The notes: generated by a model from the letters alone, not told the origin. Counted from the stretch's first letter, positions 33,579 through 41,154 are shown. The stretch: DNA of 64,000 bases from Acetobacteraceae bacterium ESL0709 (GCA_029433415.1 JAQTIA010000002.1:261501-325500), one strand, 5' to 3'. Made by a program: numbers and translations.

Positions 33579-33919
33579 GACACGCTTCCAATCTCAATGC
33601 CGGAGAGTTTGATCTTTTGCCCGTTAGGTCTGTAAATCCCGGTCAGGTCCAGCGCCATTGAGCCAGTGCCAGACGTCACCTCAACCTTCTGGACTGAAAA
33701 GCGCGGCTCCCACAGAACAAACGCCGTCACGACCGCCTGATAGATCGCCATGCGCCCGCTGGCTGTCAGCGCGCTGTCCACAAGCTCAAAAAGCCTGCTT
33801 CCATAATCGCGCAACAACACCCGCGAGCCAAGCGGCGTGGTCAGAATATCCCGAATAGACTGCCGCACATGCGCCAGATCATCCAGTGCCTTCCCGGTCT
33901 GTGCATGAATCCCTGCCAT
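33575..33919 (-). CDS. Baseplate assembly protein W (gp25-like)
   Basis: 114 residues: DDLAHVRQSIRDILTTPLGS, RVLLRDYGSRLFELVDSALT, and WEPRFSVQKVEVTSGTGSMA, the standard gp25/W pattern. It is the first gene of the leftward late baseplate unit and overlaps gpJ by ATGA. A late-promoter motif lies about 34 bases upstream. Confidence 0.92.
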   Translation of the reverse strand: MAGIHAQTGKALDDLAHVRQSIRDILTTPLGSRVLLRDYGSRLFELVDSALTASGRMAIYQAVVTAFVLWEPRFSVQKVEVTSGTGSMALDLTGIYRPNGQKIKLSGIEIGSVS

Positions 33920-33948
33920 AAAGAGAGAATAAGGCAGACATGAAGGGC

Positions 33949-33972
33949 GTTTTTATGCCGGGAGGGGACAGA
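33949..33972 (-). promoter_or_regulatory. Phage late promoter motif, copy 3
   Basis: Minus strand TGTCCCCTCCCGGCATAAAA followed by ACGC, 30-53 bases upstream of gpW, the first late gene. It shares the C-rich block and CATAAAAACGC with copies 1 and 2. Confidence 0.7.
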
Positions 33973-34076
33973 TTTAACTGAGTTTTTCGGAGAGTATAAT
34001 CTTGCTTTATAGCCGCAATATGCGTATATAGGAACTGTCGCGGGAACAATCCCCGATGTAACAATCAGGAGGTGCT

Positions 34077-34211
34077 ATGAGCAGCCCCAAACGTGATGAT
34101 TTCATTTTTATACTGGTAATTATTCAGACTATTTGCGCCATTTTCCAGACTGCGGGAATGGCTAGCGATTTTGGTCGGTGGGTTGTCAGATTAATAAGAG
34201 GTCATCACTAG
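34077..34211 (+). CDS. Small membrane protein (44 aa)
   Basis: ATG at 34077 with an ideal AGGAGG six bases upstream encodes MSSPKRDDFIFILVIIQTIC followed by 24 more residues: a charged N-terminus, one membrane helix (FIFILVIIQTICAIFQT) and a basic C-terminus (RWVVRLIRGHH). No family is recognised. It lies just outside the late region with a second micro-protein and an HTH gene downstream. Confidence 0.6.
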   Translation: MSSPKRDDFIFILVIIQTICAIFQTAGMASDFGRWVVRLIRGHH

Positions 34212-34213
34212 GC

Positions 34214-34244
34214 GGTATGAGGGAGAGTTCATCTCCCTCATACC
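34214..34244 (+). promoter_or_regulatory. Strong hairpin between two micro-protein genes
   Basis: A perfect 13-bp stem (GGTATGAGGGAGA / TCTCCCTCATACC) with a five-base loop starts three bases after the first micro-protein stop. No T-run follows, so it is an attenuator, RNA-processing or stability element rather than a classic terminator. Confidence 0.55.
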
Positions 34245-34264
34245 CTTCCGATGGAGGAATGAAA

Positions 34265-34366
34265 ATGACATGGCTTCGTGAACACCCTTACTATTTGCTC
34301 TGGGCTGTAGGGGCTGCCGCCGTAACAGGTTTCCTTTACGGGGCTGTACGTGAATTTTACTCATAA
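34265..34366 (+). CDS. Small membrane protein (33 aa)
   Basis: ATG at 34265 with GGAGG seven bases upstream encodes 33 residues with one hydrophobic helix (YYLLWAVGAAAVTGFLYGAV) flanked by MTWLREHP and a short REFYS tail. It follows the hairpin and precedes an HTH gene by 12 bases. Function unknown; its form resembles small phage superinfection or lysis-timing peptides. Confidence 0.5.
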   Translation: MTWLREHPYYLLWAVGAAAVTGFLYGAVREFYS

Positions 34367-34378
34367 GGGATTGAGATT

Positions 34379-34612
34379 ATGACACCCGATCGTTTTCGTG
34401 AGTGCCTTGACATGTTCCATTGGACGCAACGCGGCTTTGCCCGCGTGGTGGACCGCAATGAATCAACCGTCAGGCAATGGGCCAGAGGGAAAGTCAGCAT
34501 TCCACCGGCTATGGCAATATGGCTGGAAGGGTTGGCTGCCTATGTGGAAACCAACCCCGTACCAGAACGGAAATCCAATGCCTTCAAGGCGTCCGAACAG
34601 GCAGGCACTTAG
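34379..34612 (+). CDS. Small HTH transcriptional regulator
   Basis: 77 residues: FRECLDMFHWTQRGFARVVD, then NESTVRQWARGKVSIPPAMA forms a helix-turn-helix of the Cro/CI-like superfamily. It is the last gene of the short rightward group (two micro-membrane proteins and this regulator) facing the leftward early operon, with a four-base 3' overlap. Confidence 0.7.
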   Translation: MTPDRFRECLDMFHWTQRGFARVVDRNESTVRQWARGKVSIPPAMAIWLEGLAAYVETNPVPERKSNAFKASEQAGT

Positions 34613-35076
34613 CCTGCCTTGAGAAGCCTGTGATCATTCATCCCCTGATTCTGTCTGGCAACATAGCGCCCTATTAGCATGACCCTGTGACATATGGCTT
34701 TGTTAAGGTTTTTTCGGGTGTGTGTCTTTGTGATTTTGGAGAGTTCATGGACGGAATTTGACATGAAGCGCTTGGCCTGATTCCCTCTTCGCTTTTGTAT
34801 ATCTTCGCACGACAATTCTTTATCAATCTCTCCAAGGGCATCACAGCCAATGCTGGCACCCAATGCGAGAGCAATGAGTCTTTTCCCAGCGGGGAAGCGC
34901 CGGGATTCTTCTTCGATCAAGGCGCATTTTGAAAGGTCACGTTCGAGACGGATAAACTGGCATGGGCCTTTTGTTTCCGGGGATATGATTCTGGCAATAT
35001 CACATGTGATCAGTCGGCAACATGCGCCGCATTGATTACATGGCGAGCCGATTAAGGGCTTTTGAGGGAGGTTCAT
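34609..35076 (-). CDS. YkgJ-like cysteine-cluster protein
   Basis: 155 residues with an N-terminal CNQCGACC (Cys13-Cys20) and further Cys at about 25 and 39 (GPCQF), the layout of the zinc- or iron-binding CxxCxxCC family (YkgJ/UPF0153). The C-terminal half is basic. It is the last gene of the leftward early operon and overlaps the methyltransferase gene by ATGA. Its role in phage biology is unknown. Confidence 0.65.
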   Translation of the reverse strand: MNLPQKPLIGSPCNQCGACCRLITCDIARIISPETKGPCQFIRLERDLSKCALIEEESRRFPAGKRLIALALGASIGCDALGEIDKELSCEDIQKRRGNQAKRFMSNSVHELSKITKTHTRKNLNKAICHRVMLIGRYVARQNQGMNDHRLLKAG

Positions 35077-35810
35077 GCAGCCTCTCGCCCGGCTTCATAA
35101 TCCCGTTGGGCGTCTTCCAGTCTTCGGCAGGCCACATCGAAATAATGCGGGTCCAGTTCTATACCTGTATAGGCAAGCCCCTGTCTGATACAGGCCACGC
35201 CCAGCGGGCTTGAACCCATAAAGGGGTCAAGGATGTTGGGGCCTGCAAGCTTTAGAAGCATTTCCATCAGGGCGATGGGCTTGGCGGCCTGATGTTGTCT
35301 GTTTTTCAGTGGCGTTATTCCACGAAAGACGCCGGGCTGAAAGACACGCAGGTCTGGCTTTCTTCCTTTATGACCCCATAGAAAATACTCGCATTGTGCG
35401 CGGAAGCCTGCTTTCTGGGGACGAGCCGCTTCTGTCTTGTCCCAGACGCCAGAGCCGCGCCAGACCCACCCGGCGGCCTGCACAGCGTCAGAGGTAACAG
35501 GATATTGCCGCCAGTCCGTGAAGATTGCGAACAGGGCAGAGGGAAGACATAATTCCAGAGCTTTGCGCAGCCACATTTCAGACCAGGCGAGGTAACTGCG
35601 CTGGTCGCGCGTATCACCGTGGAAGTCCGGCTGGGCAGGGTTATTCAGATATTTACTGGCCGTTGAATTGATCCTGTCGCCCCTGAAAGCGCCGCCGGAT
35701 GAATAAGGCGGGTCTGTAATCAGGGCCGTAAAATCTGGCTTCAATGTCGGTAAAATCTCAAGGCTATTGCCAAGGTAAAGGGTAGCGTTTCCTATCCGTT
35801 CAATCTTCAT
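35073..35810 (-). CDS. DNA methyltransferase (N6-adenine or N4-cytosine, beta class)
   Basis: 245 residues with catalytic motif IV DPPY (33-36) near the N-terminus and the SAM motif I LDPFMGSSPLG near 195, which is the beta-class order. Further motifs include YFLWGHKGRKPDL and AKPIALMEMLLKLA. A solitary phage methyltransferase of this type usually protects DNA from host restriction or affects packaging. It overlaps the genes on both sides. Confidence 0.88.
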   Translation of the reverse strand: MKIERIGNATLYLGNSLEILPTLKPDFTALITDPPYSSGGAFRGDRINSTASKYLNNPAQPDFHGDTRDQRSYLAWSEMWLRKALELCLPSALFAIFTDWRQYPVTSDAVQAAGWVWRGSGVWDKTEAARPQKAGFRAQCEYFLWGHKGRKPDLRVFQPGVFRGITPLKNRQHQAAKPIALMEMLLKLAGPNILDPFMGSSPLGVACIRQGLAYTGIELDPHYFDVACRRLEDAQRDYEAGREAA

Positions 35811-36898
35811 TATGTCTTTGCATTCTTTTTGTTGGTTGAGCGTGCCTGTTCTTTCTGGAAATGCGCCATATAGGCTTCCAGGGTGCAGTCACAGGTGGGC
35901 AGGCCCAGTTTTTCAGCCCGGGCAGGCCAGTGTTCCTTGACCCACCCGAAATCCCGGTGGCTCTTGAACATTTCAGACCATGCTTTCTGTGCCTGGCTTA
36001 AAGCCTCATGAACCTTTTTCTCCAACGGCGTCTGTTTCTTCCGGCTGGCTTTGTTCTTTTGCCAGTCGGAGGCCGCGTTCAGGCAGGCCATTTCAATCCA
36101 TGCCACCGGGTCCGCCAGTTCCTGCTCATTGTTCTTGGCTTCGGCTGTGGCAAGGATCTGTTCAAGGGCCTCAAGGTCATCGCCAAGGGTTTTCATCCAT
36201 GTGCCCAGAAGGCCGGCGCTTCCCGCTCTTGTCCGCCCTGTCAGGGCCATGATGCGGTGAATATGGTTCGTGAGCATCCGCCTGGGGGAAGACGCCTTCT
36301 GACAGGCAGGGGGAGGGACTGTTAATCTTATTTCTTCCTTGAGAAGATCAGGAGAGGCAAAAAGCGGAGCGTTTTGCAAAATAGATTTATCTATTTTGTT
36401 ATGATCCCTCTTCCATCCTTCCTCCTTCATCTGCGTGCCGGGTTCTCCACCAGTTCCACACTGGTTCTCCACGGCTTCAGAATTCCCATGATCTGAAGAC
36501 GCATTACGGCCTTCCTGCCCGCCAATGGACTCACGCAGAAAGACGGTCAGTTTCATACTGTCACAATAGCGCCGGATGCTGTCAGGCATGGGAAACTGGC
36601 GCGCCGGCTTTTTGGGTCTCTGCCATTTGCCAAAGTTTCTTATGGCGCCATAAGCCCGCCCATCGGCTTCATATTTCTGGATGAGATCAACACCGGCAAG
36701 CTCATCCAGAAGCCCTTCTACAGCCAGATTATCACCGGGGAAGATGGTCATCTTGAGCTTGAGGGGTTTCCATTCAAAAGCGCCACCATCATCAGCCTGT
36801 TGCCATAACCCTATATAAAGGAGACGTGCAAAGGCTGAAACCGTGACAATATTTTCTTCAGTCCAGAAGCCGGGATGAATGGAACGTATTCTGGCCAC
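35810..36898 (-). CDS. Phage replication initiator-like protein (O/DnaD-like)
   Basis: 362 residues from the GTG at 36898 (AAGGAG eight bases upstream); a longer frame to 36964 lacks a good site. The N-terminal winged helix (ARIRSIHPGFWTEENIVTVS, LLYIGLWQQADDGGAFEWKP) is typical of phage replication proteins. The middle is a low-complexity linker encoded by repeated GGTTCTCCAC-like DNA, and the C-terminus (SQAQKAWSEMFKSHRDFGWV) is DnaD/DnaT-like. Iterons inside the gene parallel lambda O. It likely recruits host helicase. Confidence 0.7.
   Translation of the reverse strand: MARIRSIHPGFWTEENIVTVSAFARLLYIGLWQQADDGGAFEWKPLKLKMTIFPGDNLAVEGLLDELAGVDLIQKYEADGRAYGAIRNFGKWQRPKKPARQFPMPDSIRRYCDSMKLTVFLRESIGGQEGRNASSDHGNSEAVENQCGTGGEPGTQMKEEGWKRDHNKIDKSILQNAPLFASPDLLKEEIRLTVPPPACQKASSPRRMLTNHIHRIMALTGRTRAGSAGLLGTWMKTLGDDLEALEQILATAEAKNNEQELADPVAWIEMACLNAASDWQKNKASRKKQTPLEKKVHEALSQAQKAWSEMFKSHRDFGWVKEHWPARAEKLGLPTCDCTLEAYMAHFQKEQARSTNKKNAKT
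36441..36474. repeat. Iteron-like repeats inside the O-like gene
   Basis: GGTTCTCCAC occurs at 36441-36450 and again at 36463-36472, with CAGTTCCACA between. The reverse complement GAACTGGTGGAGAAC differs by one base from GAACTGGTGGGGAAC at 36997-37011. It is a candidate replication origin, in lambda-like position within the initiator gene. Confidence 0.5.
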
Positions 36899-36980
36899 TT
36901 CATGAACTCCTTTTATGGTCCATATGGTCTCCATTGGTGGAGAACTGACAGACACACGGTTCAACAGGAAAGGGGAATGG

Positions 36981-37020
36981 GTTCGGAACGGGTTCCGAAC
37001 TGGTGGGGAACTGGTTCCCT
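36981..37020. repeat. Inverted repeats and iteron upstream of the O-like gene
   Basis: GTTCGGAACGGGTTCCGAAC is an inverted repeat with nine-base arms, followed by GAACTGGTGGGGAAC and GGGAACTGGTTCCC. This is a dense cluster in the 147-base gap before the initiator gene. It is a likely origin or initiator autoregulation site. Confidence 0.5.
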
Positions 37021-37045
37021 GCAGGCAGGGAATGGAAAAAATGCT

Positions 37046-37465
37046 TCAGCATATCCCTGCAATCCTCTGGACAGGGATGCGGTTTGCTTCAAGGCAGGCT
37101 CTCACGTCTTCAAGAGAGCGGCATACATCCACGACATGACCCGATGCCCTGAGCACAGCATGAAAGCATTTCTGGGTTGTGCTCAGGGTGCCCTTGTCTG
37201 TCTTGAGTTCTATCCAGAAAGAGCGATGGTCATAGCCGATCATAATATCAGGAATCCCGGCAATCACGCCGCGCCGCTTCCGTCGGGCGCCTTCACGGGC
37301 TGATTTTGCATTGCGGTGCTCAATAGAGCACCACCACACGCCCAGCGGTGAAAGCTTTCCCTGTTCGGCAATAATGACCGTCAGCAGAGAGGCAACGGCT
37401 TTATGAAGGTCATCCTCTGAAACCGGCGCGACCATGGGGAAAGGGGTGTGAGGCACCATCATCAC
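37046..37465 (-). CDS. VRR-NUC domain nuclease
   Basis: 139 residues with the VRR-NUC pattern: SPLGVWWCSIEHRNAKSARE, then RRGVIAGIPDIMIGYDHRSF with the catalytic PD, and WIELKTDKGTLSTTQKCFHA with ELK. Phage members are Holliday-junction or replication-associated nucleases. It overlaps the GapR-like gene by ATGA. Confidence 0.85.
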   Translation of the reverse strand: MMMVPHTPFPMVAPVSEDDLHKAVASLLTVIIAEQGKLSPLGVWWCSIEHRNAKSAREGARRKRRGVIAGIPDIMIGYDHRSFWIELKTDKGTLSTTQKCFHAVLRASGHVVDVCRSLEDVRACLEANRIPVQRIAGIC

Positions 37466-37728
37466 ATCCCCAAAGCCCGGCGGTAAAGATCAAGAAGGGT
37501 TTCTTCCTCTTCTATTTCCGCCTCTTCCTGTCGGCGTTGCCGGATGATCGTCTTGATGACCTTGACGTTAAAGCCGGCACTTTTGGCTTCTGCAAACACA
37601 TCACGAATATCACCGCTCAGCGCTTTCTTCTCTTCTTCCAGACGCTCCACGCGCTCAATAAGAGAGCGCAGGCGTTCGACGGCAACCCCACCTACGATTG
37701 TGCTTTCCGCCTTATTCTGTTCAACCAT
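37462..37728 (-). CDS. DUF2312 / GapR-like DNA-binding protein
   Basis: 88 residues matching the alphaproteobacterial GapR/DUF2312 family: VAVERLRSLIERVERLEEEK, then SGDIRDVFAEAKSAGFNVKV, IKTIIRQRRQEEAEIEEEE. GapR binds overtwisted DNA at replication and transcription forks. A phage copy in the replication operon may help its own DNA synthesis or modulate host chromatin. Confidence 0.88.
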   Translation of the reverse strand: MVEQNKAESTIVGGVAVERLRSLIERVERLEEEKKALSGDIRDVFAEAKSAGFNVKVIKTIIRQRRQEEAEIEEEETLLDLYRRALGM

Positions 37729-37933
37729 GCTTTATCTCCCGTTTGTCCGCCCGCATCTGGTGCTTCAGTGCCCAGGTCGTTGCTTTCTTTTTCAGGGAGA
37801 CAGACAGGGCCTCAAAGAAGCGTTTCTCGCTGCGATATGTCCGCTGCATGACTTCAGAAAGTGCCTCCTGAAGCAAGGTAAGCTTTTGCTGCTCCGTAGG
37901 GATTTTGAAGGACAGCTTTTCATCTTTGTGCAT
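37721..37933 (-). CDS. Small phage protein (70 aa), unknown
   Basis: 70 residues, basic and helical (EQQKLTLLQEALSEVMQRTY, then KKKATTWALKHQMRADKREI). It overlaps both neighbours (eight bases with the GapR-like gene, 14 with the methyltransferase). No family is recognised; overlap and codon fit support translation. Confidence 0.6.
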   Translation of the reverse strand: MHKDEKLSFKIPTEQQKLTLLQEALSEVMQRTYRSEKRFFEALSVSLKKKATTWALKHQMRADKREIKHG

Positions 37934-38942
37934 GAATGACTTCCTCTATGCGCCCGAAAAGCCAGCGCAGAACTGGCACCGGCATGGAGTTGCCCAGGGC
38001 GTGATAACGCGGGGCATCACGTGCCTCGGTACCGTTAAACAGGATATTTGTGTAATTATCGGGAAAGCCCTGGCATCGTTCTGCCTCAATAGGCGTGATG
38101 CGCCTTATGCGTTGCCCATTGCAGACCTCCACAATCTTGCTGGCCTTCAGGCAGGGAAAGACATGGTGAGTCGCAATCAGCCCTTTCAGGTTGCTATGAC
38201 TGTCTATTCCGAAGGGCTTGAGGCGATCTGTTCTTTCAGCATCTGCGAGAGAATGGGAGGCAAGTCGCGCTTGCGTTTCAGGAGAGACTGGCATTGCGCC
38301 GGGCTCAAATAATAACGCTGTGGAATCAATTTGAGTGGAATGAGGGCAGCAGATAGCGAAGAGACGGTTGCGCCGTTGGGGTAAGCCGAAAAATTCAGCA
38401 TTAAGGACACGCCACCCGATAGAGGCTTCTGGCCCAGAAGCCACACCCGCACTACCCCAGACTTGCCCTTTTTGACCAGAGAGGGTGGCACCATATCCTG
38501 CCAATGCCCCCAGCAGGCATCCAAAAGCTGTCCCCTTTTCAGCCGATAAGGCTCCCTTGACGTTTTCCCATATGAAGAGCGGTCTTGAATATCCTTGTCT
38601 GTCTGCATACTCACACAATTTTTGATAAATATTGATAGCCTGGAGCATGATATTGCCCCGCGGGTCCGCCAGACCCTTTCTGGATCCCGCAATGCTGAAT
38701 GACTGGCAGGGCGTTCCTGCAATCATCACATCAATCGGGCCAAATTCCTGAGCGCGTTCTGCGAAATTATCCGCTGTCAGATCACCAAGATTGACGCTGC
38801 CAGGGTGTCGTATGGCCAGCACAGCGGATGGAAAAGGTGCTATTTCCGAGTGCCATAGCCATTCCCAATGAGGGGCCGCATATTCGGGGGCGCCAATGCC
38901 AGAGCATAATGAGGCGGCTCTTATTTTGTGATATGTGTTCAT
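37920..38942 (-). CDS. DNA (cytosine-5-) methyltransferase
   Basis: 340 residues with the conserved C5 motifs in order: I (AASLCSGIGAPEYA), IV GTPCQSFSIAGS with catalytic Cys79, VI ENVKG, VIII QRRNRLFAI, and IX-X (RRITPIEAERCQGFPDNYTN, then HALGNSMPVPVLRWL). It is the first gene of the leftward early operon. It most likely modifies phage DNA to evade restriction; the target site is unknown and no cognate endonuclease is present. Confidence 0.92.
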   Translation of the reverse strand: MNTYHKIRAASLCSGIGAPEYAAPHWEWLWHSEIAPFPSAVLAIRHPGSVNLGDLTADNFAERAQEFGPIDVMIAGTPCQSFSIAGSRKGLADPRGNIMLQAINIYQKLCEYADRQGYSRPLFIWENVKGALSAEKGTAFGCLLGALAGYGATLSGQKGQVWGSAGVASGPEASIGWRVLNAEFFGLPQRRNRLFAICCPHSTQIDSTALLFEPGAMPVSPETQARLASHSLADAERTDRLKPFGIDSHSNLKGLIATHHVFPCLKASKIVEVCNGQRIRRITPIEAERCQGFPDNYTNILFNGTEARDAPRYHALGNSMPVPVLRWLFGRIEEVIHAQR

Positions 38943-39007
38943 GCGCCGAGGCCACCATAAAGAAGCTGTGCCACCGGAAGCATATTCACGAAGTGAAAGT
39001 GGATGGA

Positions 39008-40066
39008 ATGATTGTTGGTTGCCTCACTGTTATAGCAGTCTTCTTTGTTTTTCTGATTCTGTTTCCTGGCATTATTAGCGCCATTACGGGGGCATCTCCG
39101 GGATGGGCTATTGTAACGGAATTTATTCTGATCATTTTGCTGATTGCGACCTGTTACATGGGCGATTATCTGCATCAGCGTAAGAAGAAGCGGCCTAAAA
39201 GCCTTCTCAAGGAAGTTATGTTCTTTGTGGCTGCTTTCCTTGCGTGGCCATTTTTGGCTGGTCTGATCAGCGTGACAACGTCCGTTCCAGAGGCGATTTC
39301 CGCTATCACGGTCCTGATCTTTATAGTGATTCTCTTCGTTACCAGAGCGACAGGTCTCTCCGACGAGAAGAAACGGCCTTCGGGAAAGGGAATTACGGTA
39401 CAGTTCAGCACCCCAAAAGGGAAAAATACGTCTCCACACTGGGTATCCCAGTCGGACCTCATGCTTCCGATTGCAGAAAAGGACGGCTCCTTTTCTGACA
39501 GAATGGACCGCACTGAAATAACCATTCTTTATAGCGACCGGAATGGTAACATTACAGAACGGACGATTGAGCTTGAGCGCCTGGATTATGAGCAGAAAGG
39601 CCAAACTATCTATCCGCGCCGGATAACGGCTTATTGCCATCTTCGTCACGATCAGCGCACATTTTTCCCCGATAATATCATGTCCGCCGAGATAGAGGGG
39701 GTCTATGACATTTCTATTACTGATCTGGACCAGTTCCTGATCGAGCATACCAATATCAGAAGGCAGACAGCCCAAGAGCAACATCTGACCATCATGCTGG
39801 ACAGTCCGAGGGTTCTGCTTCTTTGTGGCTATGCCAACCCGGACAGGAAACCGACATCTTATGTGATGCAGCTTTCCTCCATGAAAGTCACAGTCAGGAA
39901 CGGAACGCAGATCATTGATACTGTGACAGGCTTTTGCGAACGTATTGAACGGGACCGAAATATCACCTTTTCCCGTGTCATCAGCCTGTGTGACCCCGAG
40001 ACGGGAGAAGTTATTGAGGATCCTGTATCCTTCCTGAATGCCCGGCGAGTGGTGCTTCCCAAGTAA
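39008..40066 (+). CDS. Membrane protein with a WYL-like domain
   Basis: About 352 residues from the ATG at 39008; in-frame ATGs at 38909 and 38933 would add a Cys-rich stretch but overlap the methyltransferase start region. Four membrane spans (about 3-25, 32-52, 70-90, 97-113) are followed by a soluble part. Residues 169-229 (ITILYSDRNGNITERTIELE, AYCHLRHDQRTFFPDNI) match the WYL ligand-binding pattern, and about 120 residues of unknown type complete it. WYL domains usually sit on DNA-binding proteins, so a membrane-bound one is unusual. It is divergent from the C5 methyltransferase. Confidence 0.7.
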   Translation: MIVGCLTVIAVFFVFLILFPGIISAITGASPGWAIVTEFILIILLIATCYMGDYLHQRKKKRPKSLLKEVMFFVAAFLAWPFLAGLISVTTSVPEAISAITVLIFIVILFVTRATGLSDEKKRPSGKGITVQFSTPKGKNTSPHWVSQSDLMLPIAEKDGSFSDRMDRTEITILYSDRNGNITERTIELERLDYEQKGQTIYPRRITAYCHLRHDQRTFFPDNIMSAEIEGVYDISITDLDQFLIEHTNIRRQTAQEQHLTIMLDSPRVLLLCGYANPDRKPTSYVMQLSSMKVTVRNGTQIIDTVTGFCERIERDRNITFSRVISLCDPETGEVIEDPVSFLNARRVVLPK

Positions 40067-40074
40067 GTCGTTCA

Positions 40075-40302
40075 TCAGTGGCTTCTCACATTGGGAGGGG
40101 GTGATGTGTGTCGGGCGTAAAGGTCGGGTCTGAGTTCTTCGCGTGGAATACCGAATAGCTGCTCAATTTTGAGGAGATATTTGGTCGGTATTTTCCTGTC
40201 ACCCTTCCATGCCAGAACGGCGGTATGGCTTTTCAGGCCAAGAGCTATTGCTATCTCCAAGGCCGTTTTTCCGGTTCTCGAACGTAAAGCTGTGTTATCC
40301 AT
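40075..40302 (-). CDS. Cro/YdaS-like repressor
   Basis: 75 residues: TALEIAIALGLKSHTAVLAW, KGDRKIPTKYLLKIEQLFGI and PREELRPDLY, the YdaS/Cro hallmark ending. It is the leftward partner in the divergent pair with the repressor at 40393, with two 15-bp operators between. It likely acts as Cro in the lysis-lysogeny decision. Confidence 0.8.
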   Translation of the reverse strand: MDNTALRSRTGKTALEIAIALGLKSHTAVLAWKGDRKIPTKYLLKIEQLFGIPREELRPDLYARHTSPPPNVRSH

Positions 40303-40308
40303 AATAAA

Positions 40309-40358
40309 GTCTCATTATGCGACATTTTAAATTAAGTCAATAAGTCTCTCTTAGAGAC
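40309..40358. promoter_or_regulatory. Operator pair in the cro/repressor divergent region
   Basis: GTCTCATTATGCGAC (40309-40323) and GTCTCTCTTAGAGAC (40344-40358) are 15-bp palindromes 35 bases apart, start to start. The same element occurs twice at 41284-41333. They control the leftward Cro-like gene and the rightward XRE gene. Confidence 0.8.
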
Positions 40359-40392
40359 CATTGTTTTTTTAAAAGTTGCTAAATGAGGATTT

Positions 40393-40818
40393 ATGAAGCC
40401 ACATGATACATATAAACCTGAATTAAACCGGGAACGTCTCTTGAAGGCGCGGAAGCATGCCGGTTTAACTCAGGATGAAGTGGGAGCCGCGCTTAATATA
40501 AGCCGGTCATATTTGTCAGAGATAGAGCGTGGTCTGAAAAAAGGACCATTTGAGTTAATCGCGCAACTGGCCCAGCTTTATAATGTTTCCCTTGATTTTT
40601 TGTGTGGCCTCGCGCCGTCTTCTGAGGGTGAGGTTATGGAGTATAGAGTCCATGATATCGAGGAGCGAAGATTGCTGGATATCTGGAGACGAATGGACAA
40701 GAGCGAGCGTCTGGACTTTATGAGTAGCTTGGCGGTTTACTTGAGTTCTGACAGGTCTTCTGCGTCTGTTTCTCATGTGAGCCTCTTGACAGAAAAGAGG
40801 CAGAAGTCAGGCTTTTGA
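40393..40818 (+). CDS. XRE-family repressor (CI-like)
   Basis: 141 residues. The N-terminal HTH_3 (RLLKARKHAGLTQDEVGAAL, NISRSYLSEIERGLKKGPFE) is followed by LIAQLAQLYNVSLDFLCGLA and a C-terminal helical region with MDKSERLDFMSSLAVYLSSD. There is no LexA-type peptidase domain, so induction must work differently from lambda CI. It probably binds the GTCTC-type operators and maintains lysogeny. Confidence 0.75.
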   Translation: MKPHDTYKPELNRERLLKARKHAGLTQDEVGAALNISRSYLSEIERGLKKGPFELIAQLAQLYNVSLDFLCGLAPSSEGEVMEYRVHDIEERRLLDIWRRMDKSERLDFMSSLAVYLSSDRSSASVSHVSLLTEKRQKSGF

Positions 40819-40926
40819 TTCCTGAATTCGATTCTTTCTTAGAAAAGATAAGGAATAACACCATGATAAATAAGCATTTTTAGGGCATCTATATACGTTT
40901 GCGATATAGGTCCCATAGAATGCTAT

Positions 40927-41154
40927 TTATTTTGTCTGGTTGGATACGGTCGGGTCGCCGAACCTTATGTAATCAAGACTGACATTGTATAAATCCGACA
41001 AGGCACACATTCCGTCCCAAGTCCCATTCGTATCTCCTTTCTCCATTTTTGATAAGAATGTCCTGGCAATTCCGGTTGCAGCAGAAACCTCGACCTGACT
41101 CAGGCCCAGATGTTTCCGCAAGCGCACTAGGCGCTCACAAATTCGTTCTTTCAT
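40927..41154 (-). CDS. Small XRE-family regulator
   Basis: 75 residues, a bare HTH: CERLVRLRKHLGLSQVEVSA, ATGIARTFLSKMEKGDTNGT, CALSDLYNVSLDYIRFGDPT. Its start faces the second operator pair (41284-41333), 130 bases away. It may be a second Cro-like or anti-repressor component of the switch, or control the rightward integrase operon. Confidence 0.75.
   Translation of the reverse strand: MKERICERLVRLRKHLGLSQVEVSAATGIARTFLSKMEKGDTNGTWDGMCALSDLYNVSLDYIRFGDPTVSNQTK

Noticed and set aside
38939-40075. Long minus-strand reading frame of 378 codons opposite the WYL-like membrane protein
   Set aside because: The plus-strand frame shows membrane spans and a WYL pattern, while the minus one has no recognisable domain and a biased, shadow-like composition.
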